Assembly: GCA_024226555.1 (NCBI GenBank)
Contig: JAAELO010000433.1
Location: forward strand, 1 to 45,365
DNA length: 45,365 nt
Source: Desulfobacterales bacterium
GTDB taxonomy: Bacteria; Desulfobacterota; Desulfobacteria; Desulfobacterales; JAAELO01
Direction: 5' to 3'
Shown: positions 36,708 through 45,260 of the stretch, in pieces
Position numbering within the stretch: the first letter of the stretch is position 1
Layout of the letters: each line of letters starts with the position of its first letter
The notes under the pieces: model-generated
Told to the model about the DNA's origin: nothing
What the model saw: the letters and a program-made list of their open reading frames with translations, nothing else
Databases searched by the model: none
Position numbers and translations under genes: made by a program

Positions 36708-39584
36708 ATGGATAGAAAGTTTTCAACCCTTGTTGCAGGCGCAGGAATAAGCGGAGTCAGAGCTGCTTTAGATCTTGCAGAATTAGGCTACAGGGTTCTT
36801 CTAATAGATAAAAAAGCAAGTGCAGGTGGCATCTTATCTCAGCTTGACTATCAGTTTCCAAATGACCATTGCGGAATGTGCAGAACACTTCCCATGATCG
36901 ACAGAAATAATGGAGCCCAGTTTTGCTTAAGAAAAGGTATATTCCATAAAAATATAACTTTCATGCCTGGTTGTGAGATTGAAACCGTTAAAGGCACACC
37001 TGGAAATCTTTCCATATCTTTAAAGAGATCACCACTTGGTGTTGACCCTGAAAAATGTACAGGATGTTTAAGCTGTGAGTCTGTTTGTCCTGTAACTGTA
37101 AAAGAGGATTTTAACGGAAACCTTTCCCAGCGCAAAGCGATCTATCTTCCGGTCCCACATAATATTCCAAACAAAAGAGTTATAGATTTTGAATCCTGCA
37201 CAAAATGCGGTGAATGTGTTTCGGAATGCCCCACAAATGCAATAGACATTACAAAAGATGTCGGGATCGAAACAATTGATGGAATTGGTTCTGTCATACT
37301 TGCAACCGGAACAGAGCTTTACAATCCCGATGGAGTGGATCTGTACAACACTTCCAAAATAAAAGATGTTGTAACAGCAACAGCTTTTGAAAGAATCATG
37401 AGCAGTTCAGGTCCTTATAAGGGAAAAATACAAAGACCATCAGATGGTAAAGAGATCAAAAAAGTTGCCTTTATACAATGTGTTGGTTCAAGAAATCTAA
37501 TGATAGGAGCAGATTACTGCTCAAGTGTCTGCTGCATGTTTGCCCTGAAAGAAGCTGCTCTTCTTGCAGAAAAAACCAAGAGTTCTGATTCAGCAATCTT
37601 CTGTATGGATCTTAGAACCTTTTCAAGAGATGGTGAAAGATACAAGGAAAGAGTTAAAGAAAAGGGTGTTCGCTTCATAAGGTCAAGAATTCACAGTGTG
37701 GAAAAAGATGATAGTGGTAATCCTTCAATCAGTTATGTGGATGCTGATGGAAAACAAAAATCAGAGTCCTTTGACCTTGTAGTATTATCAACCGGAAAAT
37801 CACAAAACCTTACACATCCTTCTTTTATTGAAAATGAAGGTGTTTTTGGAATAAGTGAAACACCAGATTTTAAAGAGATATCAGATTCTATGATAAACTC
37901 ATCTTTTGCATCTTCAAAAGCAATTCAGATCGCAAAAGAGTATGACTATGAAACTAAAAAAAGCAGTACTCAAATAAATGATGATGATCCAAAGCTTCAT
38001 ATCATTTTATGTTCCTGTGGGAATCTGTTTAAAGAAAATGTTGACCTGACAAAAATCACAGAAGATATATCCAGAATCTATGGAATTGGTATCACAACCA
38101 TTGATCAAGCCTGTAGTTTAGAAGGATGGAGTGAACTTAAATCCATAATAGATGAGAAGGGTGTAAACAGGTTAATAATAGGAGCCTGTAATCCTCAGAT
38201 TTTCAGTACAAAACTATCTGACAATTCACTTTTAACTGAGATAATTACTCTTGCCGAACATATCAGTGATACTGAATCAGTCGATGAAGCAACAAAATCT
38301 ATTCTTTCAGAAATAGCTTCTTCAATAGGCAGACTTAAAAAGTATACTCCTCAAAAAGTCAGATCCATGAATATTTCAAAAAGAGCTCTTGTTCTTGGAG
38401 GTGGCATATCAGGATTATCAAGTGCAAAAACCCTTTCTGATTCTGGTGTTCCTGTAACAATCGTTGAAAAAAGTGATAAATTAGGTGGGAACCTTCCATT
38501 CATAAGCGATGAAACTGTAATTAAATCAATTAAAAACTTAATAGAAAAAGTTAGTTCCGATTCAAATATCGATATTCTTTTCAACTCTGAATTATCTTCC
38601 CATAAAGGAGTACCGGGAAAATTTGAATCTGTAATTTCAAAAGAGAATACAGAACTTATAGTTCAAACCGGAAGTATAATCGTTGCAACAGGTGGCGGAA
38701 AAGCAAGCTTTGATGATGAAAATGAAAGAGTTAAAACCACCTTTGATCTTTCAATAGAACTGATGGAAAAGAAAGTTGATGCAAAAAACATTGTGATGAT
38801 GCAATGTAAAGATTCAAGAGTTGAGCCTTTCAACTATTGCAGCAGAATATGCTGCGGTAAAGCATTGGACAACGCTATCAAAATAAAAGAGCAAAACCCT
38901 GATGCAAAAATCACAATGTTCTACCGTGATATCATGGCCTATGGAGATATTGAAAAGAAATATACAGAAGCCAGAAGACGTGGTGTTATATTTAAAAGAT
39001 TTGAAAAAGAGAAATATCCTGAAGTCATTTCAAATGATAATGGATTTACTATTAAGGCATTCGATTTTATATTAAATGAGGATATCGAAATAAAAGCAGA
39101 TCTTTTGGTATATTCAACAGGAGTTGCTCCACAGGTTGATAACCTTGAAAAGACCCTTAAACTTAAAACAACTGTTGATGGTTTTATTAAGGAAGTAGAC
39201 TTTAAATTCAGACCAGTTGACACGGGAAAAGAGGGGATTTTCATTTGCGGCCTCAGACGAAACCCTGCAAATGCTTCTGAAGCCGAAAAAGAAGGAGTTT
39301 CTGCTGCACAAAGAGCCTTGCGTCTGCTAAATTCTGAGATATTAATATCATCAGGGCAGGTCGCTCACGTACGTCATTCAATATGTTCAAGGTGCAATGC
39401 ATGCGTTACCGCTTGTCCTTATACTGCAAGATTTGTATCGGTTGAAGACAGGAAGGTATATGTGGATGATATATCATGTCAGGGTTGCGGAACCTGCGCA
39501 TCAGTTTGCCCTAATAATGCAACAATAATAGAAGGTTTTGAAGAGAAAGGTATCCTTGATTCAATCGAAGCGGCACTAGGGTAG
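36708..39584 (+). CDS. Tandem-duplicated HdrA-like flavoprotein
   Basis: A 958-residue protein made of two HdrA-like halves. The first has FAD site GAGISGVRAALDLAELGY (11-28), the block DHCGMCRTLPMID, ferredoxin motifs CTGCLSCESVCP (117-128) and CTKCGECVSECP (164-175), and IQCVGSRN. The second begins near residue 425 with the N-terminal HdrA pattern (ILCSCGNLF). It continues with a second FAD site GGGISGLSSA near 560, MMQCKDSRVEPFNYCSRICC, and two C-terminal 4Fe-4S motifs (CSRCNACVTACP, CQGCGTCASVCP). Two flavins in one chain could split electrons or link two acceptors. It starts 3 bases after the FdhB-like gene. Confidence 0.88.
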   Translation: MDRKFSTLVAGAGISGVRAALDLAELGYRVLLIDKKASAGGILSQLDYQFPNDHCGMCRTLPMIDRNNGAQFCLRKGIFHKNITFMPGCEIETVKGTPGNLSISLKRSPLGVDPEKCTGCLSCESVCPVTVKEDFNGNLSQRKAIYLPVPHNIPNKRVIDFESCTKCGECVSECPTNAIDITKDVGIETIDGIGSVILATGTELYNPDGVDLYNTSKIKDVVTATAFERIMSSSGPYKGKIQRPSDGKEIKKVAFIQCVGSRNLMIGADYCSSVCCMFALKEAALLAEKTKSSDSAIFCMDLRTFSRDGERYKERVKEKGVRFIRSRIHSVEKDDSGNPSISYVDADGKQKSESFDLVVLSTGKSQNLTHPSFIENEGVFGISETPDFKEISDSMINSSFASSKAIQIAKEYDYETKKSSTQINDDDPKLHIILCSCGNLFKENVDLTKITEDISRIYGIGITTIDQACSLEGWSELKSIIDEKGVNRLIIGACNPQIFSTKLSDNSLLTEIITLAEHISDTESVDEATKSILSEIASSIGRLKKYTPQKVRSMNISKRALVLGGGISGLSSAKTLSDSGVPVTIVEKSDKLGGNLPFISDETVIKSIKNLIEKVSSDSNIDILFNSELSSHKGVPGKFESVISKENTELIVQTGSIIVATGGGKASFDDENERVKTTFDLSIELMEKKVDAKNIVMMQCKDSRVEPFNYCSRICCGKALDNAIKIKEQNPDAKITMFYRDIMAYGDIEKKYTEARRRGVIFKRFEKEKYPEVISNDNGFTIKAFDFILNEDIEIKADLLVYSTGVAPQVDNLEKTLKLKTTVDGFIKEVDFKFRPVDTGKEGIFICGLRRNPANASEAEKEGVSAAQRALRLLNSEILISSGQVAHVRHSICSRCNACVTACPYTARFVSVEDRKVYVDDISCQGCGTCASVCPNNATIIEGFEEKGILDSIEAALG

Positions 39585-39599
39585 AAGAGGAAAATATAT

Positions 39600-40811
39600 A
39601 TGGAAAACAGTAAAGATAAAACAGTAAAAGACCTTGCTCCTTTAAGGGATATTAAAAGTTCGCCTGAACTTTGCATGTCTTGTGGAACATGTTCAGCAGG
39701 GTGCCCAATTACCGGACAAGATGGTTTTGATCCCAGAAAAATCGTAGGTATGGTGATTGAGGGAAGAGATCAGGAACTGGTAGAGAGTAATCTTCCATGG
39801 CTTTGTACCATGTGCGCCAAATGTGAACACGCATGCCCAATGGGAATAAACATAACAGGAATTGTAAGAACAATCAGAGGTCTTGTTGACAGAGACAAGG
39901 TTCCGGGAATGATTCATAAAGGTGTGGAACTTTGCCTTGAAACAGGAAACAACATTGGTCTTCCATCTGAAGATTTCGATTTCATAATTGAAGATGTTGG
40001 TGAAGAGGTTGCTGAAGAGGAAGGCTATGAAGAGTTTGCAGCACCAATAGATAAAGAGAATGCAAATATTCTGCATACACTTCACAACAAACTGGTAAAC
40101 ACCCAAAACGAAGATCTTGTTCACTGGTGGAAGATTTTCCATGCTGCTGATGAAAGTTTTACGATCCCCTCTGAAAACTGGGAAGGTGTCAACTGGGGTC
40201 TTTTTTCAGGTGATGATGAATCCATGAAAACAGTGGTGGGAAGAATTGTCGAACACATGGAGAAGCTTAAGGTGAAAAACCTTATGTACCCCGAGTGAGG
40301 GCACGCATACATGGCAACCCGGTCAGGGTTGGAGAGATGGTTTCCTGAGTTTTTTGATAAGTATAATGCTTACACAGTATTTGATTTGATGAAGTCATAT
40401 ATTGAAGATGGAAGAATTAAGTTAGACAAGGAGATGTTCACACAAAGAATTGCATATCATGATCCTTGTAATTACGGTAGAAAATCCGAAGAGAAGTTCG
40501 GTTACGGATATTATGAAGAACCAAGGTGGATCTTAGATCAGTTTGCACCCAACTGGGTGGATCTCTTTCCATCTAAAGCAAATGGATATTGCTGCGGTGG
40601 CGGTGGTGGAACCATGCTTACACCTTTTAAAGAGGTGAGAAGTCATTATGGTAAGAAGAAGATTGAGCAGATAAAAAGAGTTGAACCGGAATTAATAGTA
40701 GTACCTTGTCATAGTTGTCATGGGCAGATACAGAGTTCCTTAAGTGAAGCGGAGATGGATATCCCTGTAAAGTATCTTTGGGAAGTAGTCGCAGACGCCT
40801 TAATTGTTTAG
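39600..40811 (+). CDS. HdrD/DsrK-like Fe-S oxidoreductase, selenoprotein (UGA read as Sec)
   Basis: Conceptual 403-residue protein with an in-frame TGA at 40296-40298 (codon 233). Before it are two ferredoxin motifs (CMSCGTCSAGCP, 25-36; CTMCAKCEHACP, 63-74) and a first CCG-like domain ending PE-[TGA]-GHAYMATRSGL. Relatives carry PECGHA at this place, so TGA replaces a conserved Cys. After it comes a normal second CCG domain: YHDPCNYGRK, YCCGGGGGTM and VPCHSCHGQI. The frame stays open and family-like on both sides. A SECIS-like hairpin follows at the right distance. Role: probable terminal disulfide- or acceptor-reducing subunit of the Hdr complex. The SelA/SelB/SelC genes needed must lie outside the window. 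Confidence 0.88.
40296..40331 (+). promoter_or_regulatory. Selenocysteine codon with bacterial SECIS-like hairpin
   Basis: TGA (40296-40298) is followed, after 16 bases, by a perfect 6-bp stem CAACCC (40315-40320) / GGGTTG (40326-40331) closing the loop GGTCA. The GGUC loop resembles that of E. coli fdhF, where SelB binds. The hairpin lies inside coding sequence, as bacterial SECIS elements do. Confidence 0.82.
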
Positions 40812-40828
40812 GTTTGCTTGTAAAATTC

Positions 40829-40924
40829 CTTCATTTGCTGTGTTGCAGCAACCGATCAGAAACTCGACGTACAACAGAACGTACGACTCGTCCCTGACCG
40901 AACGCTGACGCCTTGCAAATTAAG
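40829..40924. repeat. Imperfect palindromic repeat after the Hdr operon
   Basis: About 96 bases whose ends are complementary (CTTCATTTGC at 40829-40838, GCAAATTAAG at 40915-40924). Its middle forms a long imperfect hairpin around CGTAC..GTACG (GATCAGAAACTCGACGTAC against GTACGACTCGTCCCTGACC). It is unrelated to the MITE-like family and more GC-rich than its surroundings. On the plus strand T-rich sequence (AAGTTTTTTTC) follows, so it may also end Hdr operon transcription. It has the look of a dispersed REP-type element. Confidence 0.7.
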
Positions 40925-41006
40925 TTTTTTTCTGCGCCGATAAAAACCAAAATCCTCAGCAGTGAACAAACTTTTAAATAATTGATAAAATTAGAAGAGT
41001 TCCAAA

Positions 41007-44000
41007 TTGAAAGTGATGAAAAAACCAAACTTATATCAAGGCCGGCCGTTACCACTTGCTGATTTAACTGCAAATTCGTTTGAAGACTTTACTCATCAAA
41101 TCTTAATTGAATTAGGTAATAAACGAGGCTTTGAAATAATCAGTGGCCCACAAAATAGTAGCGATTATGGTTTTGATCTAGTTGGTAGGCGTATATCTGA
41201 TGGGAATTTGATTTGTATTCAGTGTAAACGCTATAACAGCTCCTCAGTTGGATTGCCCACTGTCAGTGAAGAATTAGCAAAAGTAGCAATGAATTCTCAT
41301 TTAGAAGGGTCAACTGTTAAAGAACACTATGTACTGACCACGGGATCTCTAACAAAAGATCTAAATTCAAATCTTCGCAGTACAAAAAGAAAAAATATAT
41401 TAGAAAGCTGCTTAGAAAGTTTAGAAAAAGACTCTTTAAAAAACATTGTAAAAAAATGTAAAGAAAAAAACTTAAATGTTAAAAAAATTGTTACAGATTA
41501 CATTTATTCCCTTGAAAAAATAATAGTTTGGTCAGGAAGAGATATTGATAATAATCTCGGCTCTATTTGGTCCAAGATTGAAGATATCATAGAAAAACAT
41601 TTTAAGTTAGAAAGAGTTTTAAGAGAATATCCAAGACCAGACTTTGATGTATCAAATTATATTAATGAGATAACGACAGATGATGAAAACTTAATTGAAC
41701 TAATTTCTACTCCCACAGTATTACCGCCAAATATCAGCAAAATTGATCCAGAAAAATTTAATAATAAAGCAACTGAGGAGTTTGAATTTAATGATTTTAA
41801 ACCAATTATATCAGACCATTTACTATCAAAGGTTCCTAATAAACACTCCATACTCTTAACAGGACAAGGTGGAGCTGGCAAAACAACTATTTTAACCCAT
41901 TTTCAAGAAGTACTATCAAAGAAGTTTGAAAATACTGGTAGATTTGAAGTTCCTATTTATATTAAACTTGCGGGATTTAGAACCAACTTGGATGACTTAA
42001 TACATGATTCCTTAGGAATAACGTATGGACATTGGAGTTCGTTGCCTTATAACTTTTTTCTGCTATTAGATGGTTTAGATGAGATAAGTACAAATGATAT
42101 TAATCTTTTTACAAGTCAGTTTAATAGAATACTAAAAAGGCATGACATTAAAGCTATTATTTCATTAAGAACTGCAGGTTTACGCTTACCCATATACATG
42201 CCTAATATTAGCGGTTACTTCTCTTTGAATAAGCTTAATTTTCGTCAAATTATTAAGTTCTCTGAGTCAATATTAAATCAAAGTGATTCTAAAATATTCG
42301 TCGATATTCTTCTTAATAAAGCAAATTCATTAGGATCAAGGACTTTTACTTTACCTTTTGGATTGATGGTAGCTTTAGATTATTTCAAGACTCATAAAAA
42401 CTTACCAGATAATCTATATGACATAATCATGGATATTATCAAAAGAAGAATTGATAGAAACAAAAGTCGGCCTTCTTCTATTGATTCTTCAATTAATCTT
42501 GTGTCAGAGAATACTATATATGCTTTGGCTGAATCACTTGCTTTTGAAGTGAGAGTGATTTTAAAAAAAGCAGCGCTTTACAAAGCAGAAGTTGAAAATG
42601 CTATAGTTGCAGCTTTAAATAGACTTAAGAAACGTAATATTTTTGGGGCTTCTAGCTTATCTGACGAAATTGCTTTTTCAATTTCAGATCATTATGAAAT
42701 GCAACGAAACCTTGATCACAATTTATATGTAATGGATCATGACTTGATATCTGATTGTCTTTCTGCAAAGCTACTCGCAGAGCATTGGAAGGATTATATT
42801 GATCAAGCTGGTGATAAAATTGGTTGGGATGCATGGACTTTTGCTTCTCGTTTTGTCGTTGACAGTGACCAAAATGATTTTCTACAAAGAATGTTAAAGC
42901 AGGATCTTGCTCTCGCCGCTCGATGTTTTAAAGAAATGGATGAAGGTGATATAAAAATCATCGAAAGAGAAATAGAATCAAATGCTAAAGATTCATCGTT
43001 ACATCTATTTGCTAATGCAATGTATGCAGCTTCTATATTGAAAAGTAATTATTGTATAAAGCTATTGAATGAAAGTTTAAGCGAGAAAGATCCACATAGG
43101 AAATATAATACAAAAAGATTTCTATCGATATCAGGTGATGAAAAGTTTCTTAAAGAAATTCTTAAAGAAAATGAATTAGCCAAGGCTTGTTCATTAAATC
43201 CTTCCGGTGGAACATTTGATATGTGGTTTGAAGCACCTGTTAAAGTCATAACTAAGATAGCTAGAGAGCAAATCGATAAGTATCTTTTTGGAAAAGTACC
43301 TCATGTACCAATATCTTTAGAAACATTAGAACTATACGGAGACAACACCGATTTTTATAGGGTTGAAGAAGTTTTTAATAAAACAGAGAATTCTGTAGAA
43401 TTTTATATATCAAGTAGATGTTTATTGGCTTTTGATGTTGATCTTGCTGTTAAAATACTAAAATCAAAAGCGCAAAATCTTGAAGATAAATTTGGATTGA
43501 AAGCAATGAATGTGCTAAATGGGTATGGATTTTCTTTTAACATAGCCCCTTTGTTTAAAAGATTTTTGGCAACTAAAGAACTTAAAAATCATGAAGAAAT
43601 AATTGGATTCAAAGACATAACTGAAATTCTTAGCTCAAATACTCTCCCCATAGATGCAGCTGAAAAACTTTTAAAACACCTCGATAATTTAGATTTAACC
43701 AAAAATAAAATCACATCACTATATCAGTTTTATAATATTTGGCAAATTGCAACTACTCAAAAGTATATTGAGTTTTCAGATAAAGCATTAGAACAACTTG
43801 ATGATGGTACAATACCTGAGTTATCAGTTAGTTTAACATACTGTAATGAGCTATTAGCTGATAGCCCTAAAAGGTCAATATTTATTGAAAAATGTTTGAC
43901 TCAATTGAGGCTAAAGCTTGATGAAGAAATACCAACGTTTCCCCTTATTAGGAGTATGTTAAAAATTCTTTTTGATTTTGGTGAACAAAAAAATATCATA

Positions 44001-44654
44001 AAGTCAGCCGAAAAACTGCTGAAAAGACATACTTCAAAATATTTTCAGATTTTAAAAAATGAGATTGATAAAGAAAATGATTTAACCTCCATGTATAAAC
44101 TTGATTTCCCTGAAATATTAACTTCATTGATAAATATAAAGCATGAGTTAGATTCAAAATTGTTGATAGATCTTGTTGGAACTGATGTTTGTAGTAGATC
44201 TAAAGAAATAAAACATGCTTATTGTGAGATTTTAAATTTTTTGCCACGAGATATTGTAGAAAATAAAATCTCAAAAATAAAAGATCCATTCATCAAAATA
44301 GAAAGTTTAGGTTGTTTATTGAATCTTAAAAAAAACAGCTCTACTAAAGAACTTTTTATAGAAAATATTCAATTAATGTTCACAGATCATTTCTATTATC
44401 CAAACCTAATAAAATTTTCTGAAATATATTGGGGTGATGACGTTAAAAATACAATTTTTGAATCTTTTATTAGATTTGATTGGGGGCCACACCAACAAAT
44501 CTTGGTGCAAACATTTCAAAAAGTTATGGAAGAATTATCATTTTTATTTAATCAAAACGATATAGAAACGCTATTTATTCCGGCGAAACATTCTATAAAA
44601 AATCAGTTTACAATTTATCTGATAGACCTTTGGATAGAATTTATTAAAAAATAG
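41007..44654 (+). CDS. Mrr-like nuclease / NACHT NTPase, putative anti-phage STAND protein
   Basis: A solitary 1215-residue protein. Residues about 20-120 look like an Mrr-type PD-(D/E)xK endonuclease: FEDFTHQIL, GFDLVGR (Asp57) and CIQCKRY (Gln72, Lys74). Residues about 280-420 are a NACHT NTPase with Walker A GQGGAGKTT (286-294) and Walker B LLLDGLDEIS (352-361). The remaining ~750 residues are helix-rich without a named domain and are the likely sensor. This plan matches Avs / bacterial NACHT defence proteins, in which phage sensing activates the nuclease. No partner gene is seen. The TTG start at 41007 has AGAAGAG upstream; the ATG at 41016 is an alternative. High AT content and flanking repeats suggest horizontal gain. 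Confidence 0.85.
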   Translation: MKVMKKPNLYQGRPLPLADLTANSFEDFTHQILIELGNKRGFEIISGPQNSSDYGFDLVGRRISDGNLICIQCKRYNSSSVGLPTVSEELAKVAMNSHLEGSTVKEHYVLTTGSLTKDLNSNLRSTKRKNILESCLESLEKDSLKNIVKKCKEKNLNVKKIVTDYIYSLEKIIVWSGRDIDNNLGSIWSKIEDIIEKHFKLERVLREYPRPDFDVSNYINEITTDDENLIELISTPTVLPPNISKIDPEKFNNKATEEFEFNDFKPIISDHLLSKVPNKHSILLTGQGGAGKTTILTHFQEVLSKKFENTGRFEVPIYIKLAGFRTNLDDLIHDSLGITYGHWSSLPYNFFLLLDGLDEISTNDINLFTSQFNRILKRHDIKAIISLRTAGLRLPIYMPNISGYFSLNKLNFRQIIKFSESILNQSDSKIFVDILLNKANSLGSRTFTLPFGLMVALDYFKTHKNLPDNLYDIIMDIIKRRIDRNKSRPSSIDSSINLVSENTIYALAESLAFEVRVILKKAALYKAEVENAIVAALNRLKKRNIFGASSLSDEIAFSISDHYEMQRNLDHNLYVMDHDLISDCLSAKLLAEHWKDYIDQAGDKIGWDAWTFASRFVVDSDQNDFLQRMLKQDLALAARCFKEMDEGDIKIIEREIESNAKDSSLHLFANAMYAASILKSNYCIKLLNESLSEKDPHRKYNTKRFLSISGDEKFLKEILKENELAKACSLNPSGGTFDMWFEAPVKVITKIAREQIDKYLFGKVPHVPISLETLELYGDNTDFYRVEEVFNKTENSVEFYISSRCLLAFDVDLAVKILKSKAQNLEDKFGLKAMNVLNGYGFSFNIAPLFKRFLATKELKNHEEIIGFKDITEILSSNTLPIDAAEKLLKHLDNLDLTKNKITSLYQFYNIWQIATTQKYIEFSDKALEQLDDGTIPELSVSLTYCNELLADSPKRSIFIEKCLTQLRLKLDEEIPTFPLIRSMLKILFDFGEQKNIIKSAEKLLKRHTSKYFQILKNEIDKENDLTSMYKLDFPEILTSLINIKHELDSKLLIDLVGTDVCSRSKEIKHAYCEILNFLPRDIVENKISKIKDPFIKIESLGCLLNLKKNSSTKELFIENIQLMFTDHFYYPNLIKFSEIYWGDDVKNTIFESFIRFDWGPHQQILVQTFQKVMEELSFLFNQNDIETLFIPAKHSIKNQFTIYLIDLWIEFIKK

Positions 44655-44822
44655 CATTAATAAAGGTCTTAAAGATCTTCTGAAAAGCAGAATTTGTTCG
44701 ATTAAAACAATTTATATACAAAAATTCACTTCCTGATTTTAACCAAAAGAAGTATTAACAAAAATCTCTATGAAAAAATATATTTTTACAACCAAGGTTT
44801 AATTTTTTTTTATTTTTCTACT

Positions 44823-44851
44823 TGAGTTTTAATATTTCAAAAGCTATGGTG
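44823..44851 (+). promoter_or_regulatory. Candidate promoter of the structured locus
   Basis: TTGAGT (44823-44828), exactly 17 bases, then TATGGT (44846-44851). Both boxes are near consensus. A small palindrome CACATAAATTTTTATGTG follows 10 bases later (about 44861-44878). Confidence 0.5.
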
Positions 44852-44887
44852 TTTTAATACACATAAATTTTTATGTGATTTTGAAGC

Positions 44888-44922
44888 GAGCCGGAAAGGA
44901 GGTAGGACTCCTTAGCCGACTC
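44888..44922 (+). ncRNA. Strong leader hairpin of unknown type
   Basis: GAG-C-CGG-A-AAGGAG pairs with CTCCTT-AG-CCG-A-CTC around the loop GTAGGA. This gives about 12 base pairs with small symmetric bulges, much GC-richer than its surroundings. It lies 40 bases before the ATG of a short ORF and after a promoter-like site. AAGGAG and CTCCTT could act as a ribosome-binding-site / anti-site pair. I do not recognise a known riboswitch class. Confidence 0.45.
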
Positions 44923-44961
44923 TGACCACAACTCTTCACCTGACTAAAGGAGAAAAGAGAA

Positions 44962-45111
44962 ATGGCTACCATTTGTTTTATCGAAAGACAGAAGTTCCGT
45001 CAACGCCTCATTCACATCGGGCAGATTTTACACAAAAAACAAACAGAGATAATTAATTCAGGTTTGAATTGCTGCATAAGCTTTAATAATGCAGGATTTT
45101 GCTCTTTTTGA
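44962..45111 (+). CDS. Possible 49-residue leader peptide or gene remnant
   Basis: The ATG is preceded by AAAGGAGAAAAGAGAA, a very good ribosome-binding site. The product begins MATICFIERQKFRQRLIHIG and has a Cys-containing C-terminal half (LNCCISFNNAGFCSF). No family is recognised. The N-terminal coding part also forms one arm of a 12-bp inverted repeat with 45231-45242, so the ORF may be a leader peptide, a transposon remnant or incidental. Confidence 0.35.
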   Translation: MATICFIERQKFRQRLIHIGQILHKKQTEIINSGLNCCISFNNAGFCSF

Positions 45112-45242
45112 ACTGGTTTGAGTATTTATTGTTTGGTAAAATTCAAAACTGGTAAAATCTGAATTTTTTACTATTTTTAGATGAAAAATAATTGATTTGA
45201 AGATTTTTTCAGATCAAACACTGGTTTTGCGTGAATGAGGCG
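45004..45242. repeat. Nested inverted repeats
   Basis: The outer arms are perfect 12-mers CGCCTCATTCAC (45004-45015) and GTGAATGAGGCG (45231-45242). The inner arms are perfect 10-mers CAGATTTTAC (45022-45031) and GTAAAATCTG (45152-45161). A further hairpin TTGATTTGAA / TTCAGATCAA with a 6-base loop is at 45192-45217. Arms in the same nested order indicate a foldable RNA or the ends of a small mobile element. Confidence 0.6.
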
Positions 45243-45260
45243 GACTGATATTTATCTCAA

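Noticed and set aside
40296-40311. Frameshift or nonsense mutation splitting the HdrD-like gene into two pseudogene parts
   Set aside because: The two parts are in the same frame, the stop is UGA exactly at a conserved Cys site, and a SECIS-like hairpin follows. Selenocysteine explains all three.
30420-40811. Class II benzoyl-CoA reductase (Bam) complex
   Set aside because: Bam complexes share HdrA-, MvhD- and HdrD-like parts, some with Sec, but also need the tungsten subunit BamB and Nuo-like BamGHI. None is present.
44888-44961. Known riboswitch class (SAM, ykkC, fluoride, Moco)
   Set aside because: The hairpin is clear, but none of the conserved core sequences of these classes could be matched by eye.
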